DNA from: Actinobacillus genomosp. 2
GTDB taxonomy: Bacteria; Pseudomonadota; Gammaproteobacteria; Enterobacterales; Pasteurellaceae
Direction: 5' to 3'
Assembly: GCF_029773605.1 (NCBI RefSeq)
Contig: NZ_CP103807.1
Location: forward strand, 1,488,001 to 1,552,000
DNA length: 64,000 bases
The notes below the pieces were generated by a model that saw only the letters and a program-made list of their open reading frames with translations, did no database searches and had not been told where the DNA came from. The translations under genes were made by a program, and so were the position numbers. Position 1 is the stretch's first letter, and each line of letters begins with the position of its first letter. This document shows positions 43,805-53,872 of this stretch, piece after piece.

Positions 43805-46800
43805 TTATTTAAGTGCCACTCTCGCATTTCTAAACAATCTCATCCACGCACCGTCCTCAGTCCAATTATCAGGACACCAAGAGTTAGATACTGCACGGTA
43901 AACACGTTCTGGGTGTGGCATCATGATAGCGACACGTCCATCTGTGTTTGAGATTGCGGTGATGCCGTTTACCGAACCGTTAGGGTTAGCTGGGTAAACT
44001 TCGGTCGGTTGTAAGTTGTTGTCGATATATTGTGCGATCACAAGTTTTTGTGCGGTTAAGCCGGCAAGTTGTTGTGCCGATTTGAACTCCACCTGCCCTT
44101 CACCGTGTGAAACGGCAATCGGCATATGTGAACCCGCCATACCTTGGAACCAATGGTTGTTGGTTTCGTTGATTTTCACTAAGCCAACACGAGCTTCAAA
44201 GCGTTCCGATTTGTTACGCACGAAACGTGGCCAGTTTTCCGTACCTGGGATAATTTCCGCTAGGTTTGAAGCCATTTGGCAACCGTTACACACGCCTAAT
44301 GCAAGCGTGTTCGGATTCGCAAAGAATTGACTGAACTGTTCACGTAACATTGGGTTGAATAAAATCGATTTCGCCCAACCGCCACCAGCGCCGAGTACAT
44401 CACCGTAAGAGAAGCCACCACACGCTACTAACGCATTAAAATCTTTCAGATTTCTTCTGCCTGCCATTAAGTCTGACATATGTACGTCAATCGCATTAAA
44501 GCCGGCACGGTCGAATGCTGCCGCCATTTCGTAATGGCTGTTTACGCCTTGTTCACGTAAGATTGCGACAGTCGGTTTTACACCTTTATTGATAAATGGA
44601 GCCGTAATATCTTCGTTAACATCATAGGTTAAGAAGGTTGATAAACCTTTGTTATTCGGGTCTTTTTTAGTTTCAAACTCTTGATCCGCACATTCCGGAT
44701 TATCACGTAAGCGTTGCATTTGGTGAGTTAATTCCGCCCAAATTCCACGTAATTCAGAACGTTTTTCGCTCAATAATTTACGGCTGCCACGGCTAATTTC
44801 AAATACATCACCTTCCGTTACAGCTCCCAATTCTTTCGTTAAACCTAACAAATTATGTGCTTTTAACACTTCACGAACATTGGCTAATTCATTATCGGCA
44901 ACTTGGATTACCGCCCCTAATTCTTCATTGAATAATACCGCTAAATCATCATCACCTAACGCTGAAATATCAATTTCTACACCGCAGTTGCCGGCAAATG
45001 CCATTTCCGCAAGAGTGGTAATTAAACCACCGTCAGAACGGTCATGATAGGCTAATAATTTACGTTCAGTAACTAATGCTTGCATCGCATTGAAGAAATT
45101 TTTGAGGCTTTCCACATTTACTACATCCGCCGGTTTATCACCGAGTTGTTTATAAACTTGTGCTAATGCAGTTGCACCTAAACGGTTTTTTCCTTCGCCT
45201 AAATCAATGAGTAATAAACGGGAGTGGCCTTTATCGGTGCGTAATTGTGGCGTAACGGTTTTACGCACATCTTCCACACGTGCAAATGCTGAAATTACTA
45301 ACGAAAGCGGTGCAGTGACTGATTTTTGCTCACCATTTTCTTCCCATGTAGTACGCATTGACATTGAGTCTTTACCCACCGGAATCGTAATACCTAACGC
45401 CGGGCAAAGCTCTTCACCAACTGCTTTTACCGCTTCATAAAGACCGGCATCTTCGCCAGCGTGACCTGCCGCTGACATCCAGTTTGCTGAAAGTTTGATG
45501 CGTTTTAAGTCACCGATTTCAGTCGCCGCAATATTGGTGATTGATTCCGCCACCGCAAGACGTGCAGACGCACCAAAATCTAATAAAGCAACCGGCGCAC
45601 GTTCACCCATCGACATTGCTTCACCGTGGTAGCTGTCTAAACTTGCTGTAGTTACCGCACAGTCCGCTACCGGAATTTGCCACGGGCCAACCATCTGATC
45701 TCGTGCCACCATACCGGTTACCGAACGGTCACCGATGGTGATTAAGAAGGTTTTTTCTGCGACAACCGGTAAACGTAACACACGATGTAGCGCTTCTTTT
45801 AATTGGATTTGTTGGCTATCAAGCGGTTGATTTTCAACAGTTTTTGACGAAACATCACGATGCATTTTCGGTGTTTTACCGAGTAACACGTTCATCGGCA
45901 AATCAATAGGGTTATTGTCGAAATGATCGTCTTTAAGGGTTAAATGTTTCTCTTCGGTCGCTTCACCGATCACTGCAAACGGCGCACGTTCACGCTCACA
46001 TAATTCGGTAAATAACGCTAATTTTTCCGGTGCAACCGCTAATACATAACGTTCTTGCGATTCATTACACCAAATTTCAAGCGGTGACATACCTTTTTCG
46101 TCACATAAAATTTTACGTAAATCGAATTTACCACCACGATCGCCATCGTGAACTAATTCCGGCATTGCGTTAGATAAACCGCCCGCACCTACGTCGTGAA
46201 TAAATAAAATCGGGTTGTCTTCACCTAGTTGCCAACAACGGTCGATCACTTCTTGGCAACGGCGTTCCATTTCTGGGTTTTCACGTTGTACCGAAGCAAA
46301 GTCCAAATCTTCTTTTGATTTACCGGAAGCCATAGACGAAGCCGCACCGCCGCCTAAGCCGATGTTCATTGCCGGACCACCAAGTACGATTAATTTCGCA
46401 CCGACCGGAATTTCACCTTTTTGCACGTGTTCTGCACGGATATTACCGATACCACCTGCGAGCATAATCGGTTTGTGGTAACCACGTACTTCTTCACCGG
46501 CAAAGCTGTTGACTTTTTCTTCATAAGTACGGAAATAGCCTAATAACGCCGGACGACCGAATTCGTTATTAAATGCCGCACCGCCCAATGGGCCTTCGAT
46601 CATAATATCGAGTGCTGAAGCGATACGATTCGGTTTTGAAAGTGGGTTTTCCCACGGTTGTTCAAAGTTTGGAATCACAAGGTTAGACACCGAGAAACCG
46701 GTTAAACCTGCTTTTGGTTTTGCACCGCGACCGGTTGCACCTTCGTCACGAATTTCACCGCCTGAACCGGTCGCTGCACCTGGGAACGGTGAAATTGCAG

Positions 46801-47701
46801 TCGGGTGGTTATGGGTTTCCACTTTCATTAAGATATGCGCATCTTCTTGGTGCGCACGGTATTGACCGTCTTGATCCGGGAACCAACGACCAACTTTTGA
46901 GCCTTCCATTACCGCCGCATTATCTTTATAAGCTGAAAGCACGTAGTCCGGCGTTTTCTCGAAGGTGTTTTTAATCATTTTGAATAATGATTTTTCTTGT
47001 TTTTGACCGTCAATCGTCCAATCCGCATTAAAGATTTTATGGCGACAATGTTCTGAGTTCGCCTGTGCGAACATATAAAGTTCGATGTCATTCGGGTTAC
47101 GATTTAAAGCGGTGAAATTTTCCACTAAATAATCAATTTCATCATCCGCTAACGCTAAACCTAAGTTCACGTTCGCTTCTTCTAACGCTTTACGACCGCC
47201 GTTTAAAATATCTACGGTAGTAAACGGTTTAGGTTCCTGTTGAGTAAACAAACTTGCTGCTTGCGCTTCGTTATCTAATACCTTTTCTAACATACGGTCG
47301 TGTAATAAACCTTTTAAGGTTTCAATTTGTGCCGCCGTCGGCTCTGCGCTGAATTCAAAATAGTAAGCTAAACCACGTTCGATACGATTTATCGCTTGTA
47401 AGCCGCAGTTGTGTGCAATATCGGTCGCTTTTGAAGACCATGAAGAAATTGTACCAATACGAGGTGTAACGATTAAGCAAAAGCCGGTCGGCTCGTGTTC
47501 AGCAAGAGTCGGACCATAATGTAAAAGTTCTTTAATTTCAGCAGTTTGAATCGCACTAAGTTCAGTATTTAAGTCAACAAAATGCACATATTCCGCATAA
47601 ACCGATTTTACCGGTAACGCATTTTGCTGGAATTTGGTTTGGAATTGGTTAAGACGAAATTCAGAGAGGGCTGGAGAGCCACGAAAGGTTTGTACAGTCA
47701 T
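43805..47701 (-). CDS. purL: Phosphoribosylformylglycinamidine synthase
   Basis: Large single-chain FGAM synthase (1298 aa; E. coli 1295), step four of purine synthesis: FGAR + glutamine + ATP to FGAM. Order: PurS-like N-domain (to about 150), linker, two AIRS-like ATP domains (for example [34 protein letters not shown], the first containing the catalytic loop), and C-terminal glutaminase with Cys1138 in GVCNGCQ and His1263/Glu1265 in HPE. ATG 47701 ([15 protein letters not shown]) is the family start; a 61-codon upstream extension would run through the PurR box. Confidence 0.98.
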   Translation of the reverse strand: MTVQTFRGSPALSEFRLNQFQTKFQQNALPVKSVYAEYVHFVDLNTELSAIQTAEIKELLHYGPTLAEHEPTGFCLIVTPRIGTISSWSSKATDIAHNCGLQAINRIERGLAYYFEFSAEPTAAQIETLKGLLHDRMLEKVLDNEAQAASLFTQQEPKPFTTVDILNGGRKALEEANVNLGLALADDEIDYLVENFTALNRNPNDIELYMFAQANSEHCRHKIFNADWTIDGQKQEKSLFKMIKNTFEKTPDYVLSAYKDNAAVMEGSKVGRWFPDQDGQYRAHQEDAHILMKVETHNHPTAISPFPGAATGSGGEIRDEGATGRGAKPKAGLTGFSVSNLVIPNFEQPWENPLSKPNRIASALDIMIEGPLGGAAFNNEFGRPALLGYFRTYEEKVNSFAGEEVRGYHKPIMLAGGIGNIRAEHVQKGEIPVGAKLIVLGGPAMNIGLGGGAASSMASGKSKEDLDFASVQRENPEMERRCQEVIDRCWQLGEDNPILFIHDVGAGGLSNAMPELVHDGDRGGKFDLRKILCDEKGMSPLEIWCNESQERYVLAVAPEKLALFTELCERERAPFAVIGEATEEKHLTLKDDHFDNNPIDLPMNVLLGKTPKMHRDVSSKTVENQPLDSQQIQLKEALHRVLRLPVVAEKTFLITIGDRSVTGMVARDQMVGPWQIPVADCAVTTASLDSYHGEAMSMGERAPVALLDFGASARLAVAESITNIAATEIGDLKRIKLSANWMSAAGHAGEDAGLYEAVKAVGEELCPALGITIPVGKDSMSMRTTWEENGEQKSVTAPLSLVISAFARVEDVRKTVTPQLRTDKGHSRLLLIDLGEGKNRLGATALAQVYKQLGDKPADVVNVESLKNFFNAMQALVTERKLLAYHDRSDGGLITTLAEMAFAGNCGVEIDISALGDDDLAVLFNEELGAVIQVADNELANVREVLKAHNLLGLTKELGAVTEGDVFEISRGSRKLLSEKRSELRGIWAELTHQMQRLRDNPECADQEFETKKDPNNKGLSTFLTYDVNEDITAPFINKGVKPTVAILREQGVNSHYEMAAAFDRAGFNAIDVHMSDLMAGRRNLKDFNALVACGGFSYGDVLGAGGGWAKSILFNPMLREQFSQFFANPNTLALGVCNGCQMASNLAEIIPGTENWPRFVRNKSERFEARVGLVKINETNNHWFQGMAGSHMPIAVSHGEGQVEFKSAQQLAGLTAQKLVIAQYIDNNLQPTEVYPANPNGSVNGITAISNTDGRVAIMMPHPERVYRAVSNSWCPDNWTEDGAWMRLFRNARVALK

Positions 47702-47753
47702 TGTTGATTCCGTATTTGAGAAATAAAAAAATTCTTGTCCATTATAGCGGATA

Positions 47754-47769
47754 ACGCAAACGTTTGCAT
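47754..47769. promoter_or_regulatory. PurR operator upstream of purL
   Basis: ACGCAAACGTTTGCAT is a near-perfect match to the PurR consensus ACGCAAACGTTTNCNT, 53 bp upstream of the purL start. It predicts repression by PurR with hypoxanthine or guanine. Confidence 0.9.
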
Positions 47770-47791
47770 TGCAAAAATTTAGGGAATTTTG

Positions 47792-47800
47792 ACCGCTTGT
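47792..47800 (-). repeat. DNA uptake signal upstream of purL
   Basis: Exact ACCGCTTGT (complement of ACAAGCGGT) in the purL upstream region. Confidence 0.75.
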
Positions 47801-47912
47801 TTTTAGCGTAAATATGCGATCAATTTTTGAATTGATAACCTTAATTCTGTCAAGTAATAGAGTTATAACACTCAGCGAAGTCAAGCATTAGATTTTGATT
47901 GTTAAAAAATAA

Positions 47913-47939
47913 AACCCTGTATAGAGGATATACAGGGTT
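47913..47939 (-). terminator. Terminator of the UhpC-like gene
   Basis: AACCCTGTAT and ATACAGGGTT around a short loop. Read on the minus strand it is followed by TTATTTTTT, about 32 bp after the stop codon. Confidence 0.85.
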
Positions 47940-47970
47940 ATTATTTATAGTAAGTAGATCTGTTAGTTAA

Positions 47971-49299
47971 TTAAGCATTTACTTTTTGATTTTTGTATCG
48001 TTGTAAAAAATACACTAAAACTAACAATAAGGCACAAGCTAATGAAATTACAAATAATGTACCAAAGAATCCATTCCATTTAAATTCCTCAATAACAAGA
48101 GAAAGAGGTAAACCAGCAATCGCTGCACCAATATAAGCAAATAAGCTTACAAAACCTGTTGATGCACCTGAAGCATATTTATGTGAATTCTCTGCAGCAG
48201 CCATTGCAATCAAGAATTGAGGACCAAAAATAAAGAAACCCATTAAGAAAAATAATGTAGACATCAATAGGCTATTGTCACTTGGTACAAACCAAAGAGA
48301 TAATGCCACAGCAATAATACCCACAACATAGATAATATTCATCTGAGTACGATTACCTCGGAAAAATTTATCTGATCCCCAACCGGCAAATAAAGCTCCC
48401 AAGAATCCACCAATTTCAAAAAAGGCAATAGTTGCATTAGCTTCTAATAAGTTATAGTGGTGAATTTCTTTTAAATATAGGTTACCCCAATCGTTGATAC
48501 CCGTACGTACGATATAAACTAGAGCATAGGAAATAGCTAAAGCCCAAATAATATTGTTTTTAAACACGTAGTTTTTTAAGATTTCCCAAGTTGAAAGTCC
48601 AACTCCTTCACTTTCGTGTTTTTTCTCATCAATATCATTACGCCATTCACCAACTGTTGGTAAACCCATTGATGCGGGGCGATCTCGTAATAGTATACAA
48701 AGTCCTAAACCAACAATTACAGCGATAACGCCAGGAATAATCATTCCATAACGCCACCCTAAGCTAAGCGTTACCGCACCAGCAATAATAGGAATAAGTG
48801 CTCCACCTACGTTATGTGAAGTATTCCAAATTGCCCACCATAAACCTCGTTCATTACGAGAGTACCAAGTATTTAAAATTTTTGAACAAGGAGGCCAGCC
48901 CCAACCTTGGAAAAAGGCGTTAATCATCCACAATGTGACAAACATAAACAGAGATGAACTCATACCAAACAGGATATTTACAACCCCAGTTGCCATTAGA
49001 CCTAATCCCATAAAATAACGAGGATTTGATCTATCTCCGATAACGCCAGAGAGGAATTTTGATGCACCATAAGTAAGATAAAATGCAGTTCCCATAATCC
49101 CAATATCAGCTTTTTGTAAACCAAGATCTGCCAGCATTTCAGGCATAACAAAGTTAAAACCTTTACGCGTAAAATAAAAGACAGCATATCCTATATAGCT
49201 AACTAACATTAGATGTAGTCTCCAATAGCGATATGCTTTATCTATTTCTTCTTTTGATTTAGTTATTGGTAAATCTGGAGCTTCTTTGAAAATAGCCAT
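47971..49299 (-). CDS. UhpC-like organophosphate:phosphate antiporter family protein
   Basis: Major-facilitator protein (442 aa, 12 helices) of the OPA family. It looks closest to E. coli UhpC: RYWRLHLMLVSYIGYAVFYFTRKGFNFVMPEML, GDRSNPRYFMGLGLMATG, and LPTVGEWRND after helix 6. UhpC senses glucose 6-phosphate for the UhpAB two-component pair, but no uhpA, uhpB or uhpT lies here; the divergent neighbour is deoC. It could therefore be a plain sugar-phosphate transporter, perhaps for a deoC substrate (inference). Confidence 0.8.
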   Translation of the reverse strand: MAIFKEAPDLPITKSKEEIDKAYRYWRLHLMLVSYIGYAVFYFTRKGFNFVMPEMLADLGLQKADIGIMGTAFYLTYGASKFLSGVIGDRSNPRYFMGLGLMATGVVNILFGMSSSLFMFVTLWMINAFFQGWGWPPCSKILNTWYSRNERGLWWAIWNTSHNVGGALIPIIAGAVTLSLGWRYGMIIPGVIAVIVGLGLCILLRDRPASMGLPTVGEWRNDIDEKKHESEGVGLSTWEILKNYVFKNNIIWALAISYALVYIVRTGINDWGNLYLKEIHHYNLLEANATIAFFEIGGFLGALFAGWGSDKFFRGNRTQMNIIYVVGIIAVALSLWFVPSDNSLLMSTLFFLMGFFIFGPQFLIAMAAAENSHKYASGASTGFVSLFAYIGAAIAGLPLSLVIEEFKWNGFFGTLFVISLACALLLVLVYFLQRYKNQKVNA

Positions 49300-49379
49300 A
49301 ATGATCCCCTTATTATTGAATGTTATTAAAGTAACAAAATTAACTATATTTAATTCTAATCAATTTATAATGTTAAAAA

Positions 49380-49395
49380 AGTGACATTGATCACA
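49380..49395. promoter_or_regulatory. CRP site between the UhpC-like gene and deoC
   Basis: AGTGACATTGATCACA: right half perfect, left half one mismatch (AGTGA). 75 bp before deoC and 81 bp before the divergent transporter gene, so it could activate both. Confidence 0.65.
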
Positions 49396-49469
49396 GTTTC
49401 TGAAATTTTTTGCTGTATTATTAAAAACACAAAAAATTAGTTAATATCAACCATTGAGGAGAAATTCTT

Positions 49470-50144
49470 ATGAAACCGAATGAAATTGCGAAATTTATTG
49501 ATCATACAGCGTTAACAGCAGAAAAAACTGAGCAAGATATTCTGCAGCTTTGTGATGAAGCGGTAGAAAATCAATTCTTTTCGGTATGTATTAATTCAGG
49601 GTATATACCTTTAGCAAAACAAAAACTAGCCAGTTCAAATGTTAAAATCTGCACAGTGGTCGGCTTCCCTCTTGGGGCGAATTTATCATCGGTAAAAGCA
49701 TTCGAAGCAAAAGAAGCGATTAAAGCTGGTGCTGAGGAAGTTGATATGGTCATTAATGTTGGATTGATTAAATCTAATAAATGGGAAGCGGTTAAGGCAG
49801 ATATTCAGGAAGTTTTACGAGCTTGCGAAGGGGCTTTGTTAAAAGTTATCTTAGAAACTTGTTTGTTAACTAAAGAAGAGATTGTAAAAGCTTGTGAAAT
49901 TTGTCGAGAATTAAACGTCGGTTTTGTTAAAACATCGACAGGTTTTAATCGTGGCGGAGCAACCATAGAGGATATTGCTTTAATGCGTAAAACAGTCGGA
50001 TCTGAAATCGGTGTAAAAGCCTCAGGAGGCGTTAGAGATACGGAAACAGCATTAGCTATGATTGAAGCCGGAGCAACCCGAATTGGAGCAAGTGCAGGGA
50101 TTGCGATTATTAATGGATTAAAAGACAATAGTAGTAATTACTAA
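49470..50144 (+). CDS. deoC: Deoxyribose-phosphate aldolase
   Basis: Class I aldolase (224 aa), cleaving 2-deoxyribose 5-phosphate to glyceraldehyde 3-phosphate and acetaldehyde. The Schiff-base lysine is Lys154 in GFVKTSTGF; Lys183 in [10 protein letters not shown] and Asp92 in EVDMVINVG complete the site. GAGGAG precedes ATG 49470. It is followed 20 bp later by the deoR-type gene; deoA, deoB and deoD are not in this cluster. Confidence 0.96.
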   Translation: MKPNEIAKFIDHTALTAEKTEQDILQLCDEAVENQFFSVCINSGYIPLAKQKLASSNVKICTVVGFPLGANLSSVKAFEAKEAIKAGAEEVDMVINVGLIKSNKWEAVKADIQEVLRACEGALLKVILETCLLTKEEIVKACEICRELNVGFVKTSTGFNRGGATIEDIALMRKTVGSEIGVKASGGVRDTETALAMIEAGATRIGASAGIAIINGLKDNSSNY

Positions 50145-50164
50145 TAAGAGATAATGAGCCTGTT

Positions 50165-50911
50165 ATGGATAATAAAATACAGTCACGCATTCAAAGACTT
50201 GAATTTTTACTCAAGAAAATGGATAAGGTGCATTTACGTGATGCTGCGGATATTCTGAATGTATCGGAAATGACGATCAGACGGGATATTAATGCCAGTG
50301 CAGGCTCAATCGTGTTATTAGGCGGCTATATTGTTCGTGATCCACAAAAAACTAATGAAGCGAATTATCAGATTTTTGAACAAGAAACCAAGCATATTGC
50401 AGAAAAAATGCAGATAGGAAGTCTTGCTGCTAAATTGGTTGAAGATGGGGATATCGTTTTTTTTGATTGTGGTTCAACGATTCCTTTTATTGCATCTCAA
50501 ATTGATCCGTCTGTTACGTTTACAGCCATATGCTGCTCAATCAATACTTTTATGGTGTTACAAGAGAAGCCTAATTGCCAAGTAATTTTATGCGGAGGTA
50601 ATTATTCTCGTCATAATTCTTTTATGACTCCTATTCAGCTAACCAATGAATTAGATGTTATTTGTACCACAAAAGCGTTTATTTCCGCGGCAGGTATTGA
50701 TTTAAAGAAAGGTATTACTTGCTTTAATTTTGAAGAGGCAAAAACGAAACAAAAGGCCATAGCAAAAACGCAGCAGGCAATTTTAGTGTTTGATCATTCA
50801 AAATTACATAAAATCCAAAAAGCCTATGTCGGAGATTTTTCTCAGTTTGATTTATGTATTTCAGATCAAGAGCTACCGGAAGATTTTAGTAAGAAATTTA
50901 ATATTAATTAA
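50165..50911 (+). CDS. deoR: Deoxyribonucleoside regulator DeoR
   Basis: DeoR-family repressor (248 aa). HTH VHLRDAADILNVSEMTIRRDIN (about 22-43) and VVLLGGYIV-like segment match E. coli DeoR itself, as do FFDCGSTIPFIASQID and FTAICCSINTFMVLQEKPNC. The known effector of DeoR is deoxyribose 5-phosphate, the substrate of the adjacent deoC. Located 20 bp after deoC in one operon, a local feedback arrangement. Confidence 0.9.
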   Translation: MDNKIQSRIQRLEFLLKKMDKVHLRDAADILNVSEMTIRRDINASAGSIVLLGGYIVRDPQKTNEANYQIFEQETKHIAEKMQIGSLAAKLVEDGDIVFFDCGSTIPFIASQIDPSVTFTAICCSINTFMVLQEKPNCQVILCGGNYSRHNSFMTPIQLTNELDVICTTKAFISAAGIDLKKGITCFNFEEAKTKQKAIAKTQQAILVFDHSKLHKIQKAYVGDFSQFDLCISDQELPEDFSKKFNIN

Positions 50912-50918
50912 TCCTTTT

Positions 50919-50956
50919 AAATACAAACGGCGAGTATTTGCTTGTCGTTTGTATTT
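50919..50956 (+). terminator. Terminator after deoR
   Basis: AAATACAAACGGCGAG and CTTGTCGTTTGTATTT, 14 of 16 paired, loop TATTTG, followed by a T/A-rich tail. Confidence 0.8.
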
Positions 50957-50965
50957 TTAAAATAA

Positions 50966-50981
50966 TGTGATCGGACTCGAA
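50966..50981. promoter_or_regulatory. CRP-like half-site upstream of fucR
   Basis: TGTGATCGGACTCGAA: perfect left half, 3/5 right half, 80 bp before fucR. Confidence 0.35.
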
Positions 50982-51060
50982 TATTTGAATTTCGTTGCTC
51001 GACAGTCCATTTGCAAGCGGTTAGATTTAGCTACAATTTTGTAAGAAGTTGGTTAAAGTT

Positions 51061-51806
51061 ATGGAAAGCCGTTGTTCATTGATTATTAAATATTTAGAAG
51101 AATTTAAGCAAGCTAGTGTGCTTGAACTTGCTGAGCAGTTTGGGGTATCGGTTGAAACGATTCGCCGAGATTTAAATAAGTTGGCAAAGGACGGATTATT
51201 ACACCGAACTCATGGTGGGGCAGTAAGTAATAAACAGCGGGATGTAGGAAGATCTTTCATTGTTCGTCAAAGAATGAACAGCAACGCGAAAAAAAGATTG
51301 CGGAAAATGTGGTTAAACATTTATTTCCGGAAGCAACCATTGCGTTAGATGCCAGCTCAACCGCTTGGAATGTGGCACAACGAATACCGAATATCCCATG
51401 TAAAGTAGTGAGTAGCTCGATGCGGATTATTTATAGTCTATCGCATCAACCGCATATTGAAACGATTGCGACCGGTGGTGTTTATGTTGAAAAATATAAT
51501 GCGTTTTACGGCCCGCTTTCCGAGCAGTTATTATCCCGTTTAAAGATTGATATTGCGATTATTTCCTGTACCGGTGTTGCAGATGGTGCGATTTGGGAAT
51601 CGAACGAGGTAAATATTGCCTTTAAGCGAAAACTCTTAGCAAATAGTAAACAAGTCTTTTTATTAGTTGATCACAGTAAACTTGAACGTAAAGATCGGTT
51701 CAAAATGGCGGACTTATCTGAGGTAGATAAGTTATTTGTCAATCAACTCCCTTCCCAAGCACTCCAAAACTATTGCAAGCAAAATAGTATAGATATTGTA
51801 CTTTAA
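51061..51806 (+). pseudogene. fucR: L-fucose operon regulator fucR, frameshifted
   Basis: DeoR-family regulator split by a single-base deletion. Frame one encodes the HTH half, MESRCSLIIKYLEEFKQASV to SNKQRDVGRSFIVRQ (51061 to about 51272). The homologous reading then continues in the -1 frame as NEQQREKKIAENVVKHLFPE and on to 51806, with IALDASSTAWNVAQRIPNIP and LLVDHSKLERKDRF typical of FucR. Left unshifted, the first frame stops at 51348. The break is in CAAAGAATGAA, around 51270-51276. A genuine inactivating mutation or a sequencing error are both possible. Confidence 0.85.
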
Positions 51807-51822
51807 TTTGCTATTTTTCTAT

Positions 51823-51872
51823 CAAATGCCCGATTTTTTGCATATTTTGGCAAAATCGGGCATTTGTTTTTC
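51823..51872 (+). terminator. Terminator after fucR
   Basis: CAAATGCCCGATTTT (51823-51837) and AAAATCGGGCATTTG (51852-51866), a perfect 15-bp stem with a T-run after it. Confidence 0.9.
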
Positions 51873-51902
51873 CAGTTTGTTCCCAAAAAAAATGCTGATT
51901 TC

Positions 51903-51918
51903 TGTGATCGTACTCACA
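51903..51918. promoter_or_regulatory. CRP site upstream of fucI
   Basis: TGTGATCGTACTCACA: both half-sites perfect. 111 bp before the fucI start, in the promoter region of the fucose operon. Confidence 0.85.
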
Positions 51919-52028
51919 AATTTATAACGAGTTTGGAGTATTCCTTTGTTAAAAATCTTCTCTGTGCATAATAGCCCTTGTCGAAACACTCATTTCTCTT
52001 TTCTTTCAACCAATCAGGAGATTTTATT

Positions 52029-53795
52029 ATGACAACCTTGAAATCAACTCCAGTAAAAATTGGTATCCGCCCTACAATTGACGGTCGCCGTATGGGGGTT
52101 CGTGAATCTTTAGAAGAACAAACAATGAATATGGCAAAAGCGGTTGCCGAATTATTGCAATCGGAAATTCGTCATCCGAACGGTGATTTTGTTGAATGTG
52201 TGATTGCAGACACAACTATCGGTGGTGTTGCGGAAGCAGCAGCTTGTGCTGAGAAATTTAAACACGAAAACGTAGGGGCAGTAATTACCGTTACCCCTTG
52301 CTGGTGTTACGGTTCGGAAACCATCGATATGGATCCGCATATGCCGAAAGCGATTTGGGGCTTTAACGGTACCGAACGTCCGGGAGCTGTCTATTTAGCC
52401 GCAGCATTAGCAGGACATAGCCAATTAGGTTTACCGGCATTCTCAATCTACGGTACGGAAGTTCAAGAGGCGAATGATCAGTCTATTCCGGCAGATGTTC
52501 GTGAAAAATTATTACGTTTCGCACGTGCCGGTTTAGCGGTTGCGAATATCCGCGGCAAATCTTATTTGTCAATCGGTTCCGTTTCAATGGGGATTGCCGG
52601 TTCTATCGTAAATCAACCGTTCTTCCAAGAATACCTCGGTATGCGTAACGAATACGTTGATATGACTGAAATTAAACGCCGTTTAGATCGAAAAATTTAC
52701 GATGAAGAAGAATTTAAACTTGCGATGAGCTGGGTAGAGCAATATTGCAAAGACGGTATTGATGTAAATGCTCCACAAAACCAACGTAGTCCGGAAGAAC
52801 GGGCCAAACTTTGGGAAGATGTGGTGAAAATGACCATTATCGGACGTGACTTAATGGTGGGCAATCCACGTTTAGCCGAACTCGGTTATGTAGAAGAATC
52901 AATGGGTCATAACGCTGTGGCAGCTGGTTTCCAAGGACAACGCCAATGGACCGACCATTTACCTAACGGCGACTTTATGGAAGCGATTCTAAATTCGACT
53001 TATGACTGGAACGGTGTACGTGCACCGCACATTTTAGCTACTGAAAATGACTCATTAAATGGTGTCGGTATGTTGTTGGCAAACCAATTAACCGGTCAAG
53101 CACAAATTTTTGCAGACGTTCGTACCTATTGGAGTGAAGATTCAGTTGAACGTGTAACCGGCTGGCGTCCAGAAAGTGGTTTCTTACACCTATTAAACTC
53201 TGGTTCGGCTGCATTAGATGGTACCGGTCAGCATACGGATAAAGACGGCAATCCGGTTATTAAACCGGCTTGGGAAGTGACCGAAGAAGATGGTAAACGT
53301 TGCTTAGAAAATACACGTTGGTGTCCGGCTGTACACGAATACTTCCGTGGCGGCGGTTTATCTTCTCAATTCTTAACCAAAGGCGGTATGCCGTTCACTA
53401 TGCACCGTATCAACATTATTAAAGGTCTTGGTCCTGTATTACAAATCGCAGAAGGTTGGTCAGTCGAATTACCTCAACACGTACACGAAACCTTAAGCAA
53501 ACGTACCGACCAAACATGGCCTTGTACTTGGTTCGTCCCTCGTTTAACCGGTAAAGGTGCGTTTACCGATGTATATAGCGTGATGGCGAACTGGGGTGCA
53601 AACCACTGTGTAGCGACTTACGGTCACGTGGGTGCGGACTTAATTACTTTAGCTTCAATGTTACGTATTCCGGTATGTATGCATAACGTTGAAGATAAAG
53701 ATGTTTTCCGTCCAAGTGCTTGGAACGGTTTCGGTCAAGATAAAGAAGGCCAAGATTACCGTGCTTGTGCAAACTTTGGTCCATTATATAAATAA
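52029..53795 (+). CDS. fucI: L-fucose isomerase
   Basis: Manganese-dependent isomerase (588 aa from [30 protein letters not shown]. coli 591), converting L-fucose to L-fuculose. Metal-ligand region includes [21 protein letters not shown] (Glu and Asp). AGGAG (52016-52020) precedes ATG 52029; a TTG-started extension to 51978 is not credible. It appears intact, so the first enzyme of the pathway survives although fucR and fucK are broken. Confidence 0.96.
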   Translation: MTTLKSTPVKIGIRPTIDGRRMGVRESLEEQTMNMAKAVAELLQSEIRHPNGDFVECVIADTTIGGVAEAAACAEKFKHENVGAVITVTPCWCYGSETIDMDPHMPKAIWGFNGTERPGAVYLAAALAGHSQLGLPAFSIYGTEVQEANDQSIPADVREKLLRFARAGLAVANIRGKSYLSIGSVSMGIAGSIVNQPFFQEYLGMRNEYVDMTEIKRRLDRKIYDEEEFKLAMSWVEQYCKDGIDVNAPQNQRSPEERAKLWEDVVKMTIIGRDLMVGNPRLAELGYVEESMGHNAVAAGFQGQRQWTDHLPNGDFMEAILNSTYDWNGVRAPHILATENDSLNGVGMLLANQLTGQAQIFADVRTYWSEDSVERVTGWRPESGFLHLLNSGSAALDGTGQHTDKDGNPVIKPAWEVTEEDGKRCLENTRWCPAVHEYFRGGGLSSQFLTKGGMPFTMHRINIIKGLGPVLQIAEGWSVELPQHVHETLSKRTDQTWPCTWFVPRLTGKGAFTDVYSVMANWGANHCVATYGHVGADLITLASMLRIPVCMHNVEDKDVFRPSAWNGFGQDKEGQDYRACANFGPLYK

Positions 53796-53803
53796 AAAAT
53801 ATC

Positions 53804-53866
53804 TTCCCTCTCCCTTTACGGGGGAGGGGGTGTTACCCACTTTAGAAGGGAAGTAAAGGGAGAATA
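53804..53866. repeat. C/T-rich palindromic sequence between fucI and fucK
   Basis: CCCTCTCCC opposes GGGGGAGGG a few bases later, followed by CACTTTAGAAGGGAAGTAAA and a further GGGAG. The composition differs from the AT-rich surroundings. A similar motif set (CCCTCTC, CACCCTCGCCCC, AGGGAGAGGGGTAA) occurs at 63692-63790, suggesting a dispersed repeat. Confidence 0.5.
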
Positions 53867-53872
53867 ATATTT

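Noticed and set aside
47702-47884. N-terminal extension of PurL by 61 codons
   Set aside because: The extension has no similarity to the family, contains the PurR operator and lacks a ribosome site. The start at 47701 gives a protein of normal length.
51289-51296. Possible programmed -1 frameshift at the A-run in fucR
   Set aside because: The AAAAAAAG run is slippery, but homologous residues of the second frame (NEQQRE) already begin upstream of it near 51273, so the shift happened before the run. A one-base deletion explains it better.
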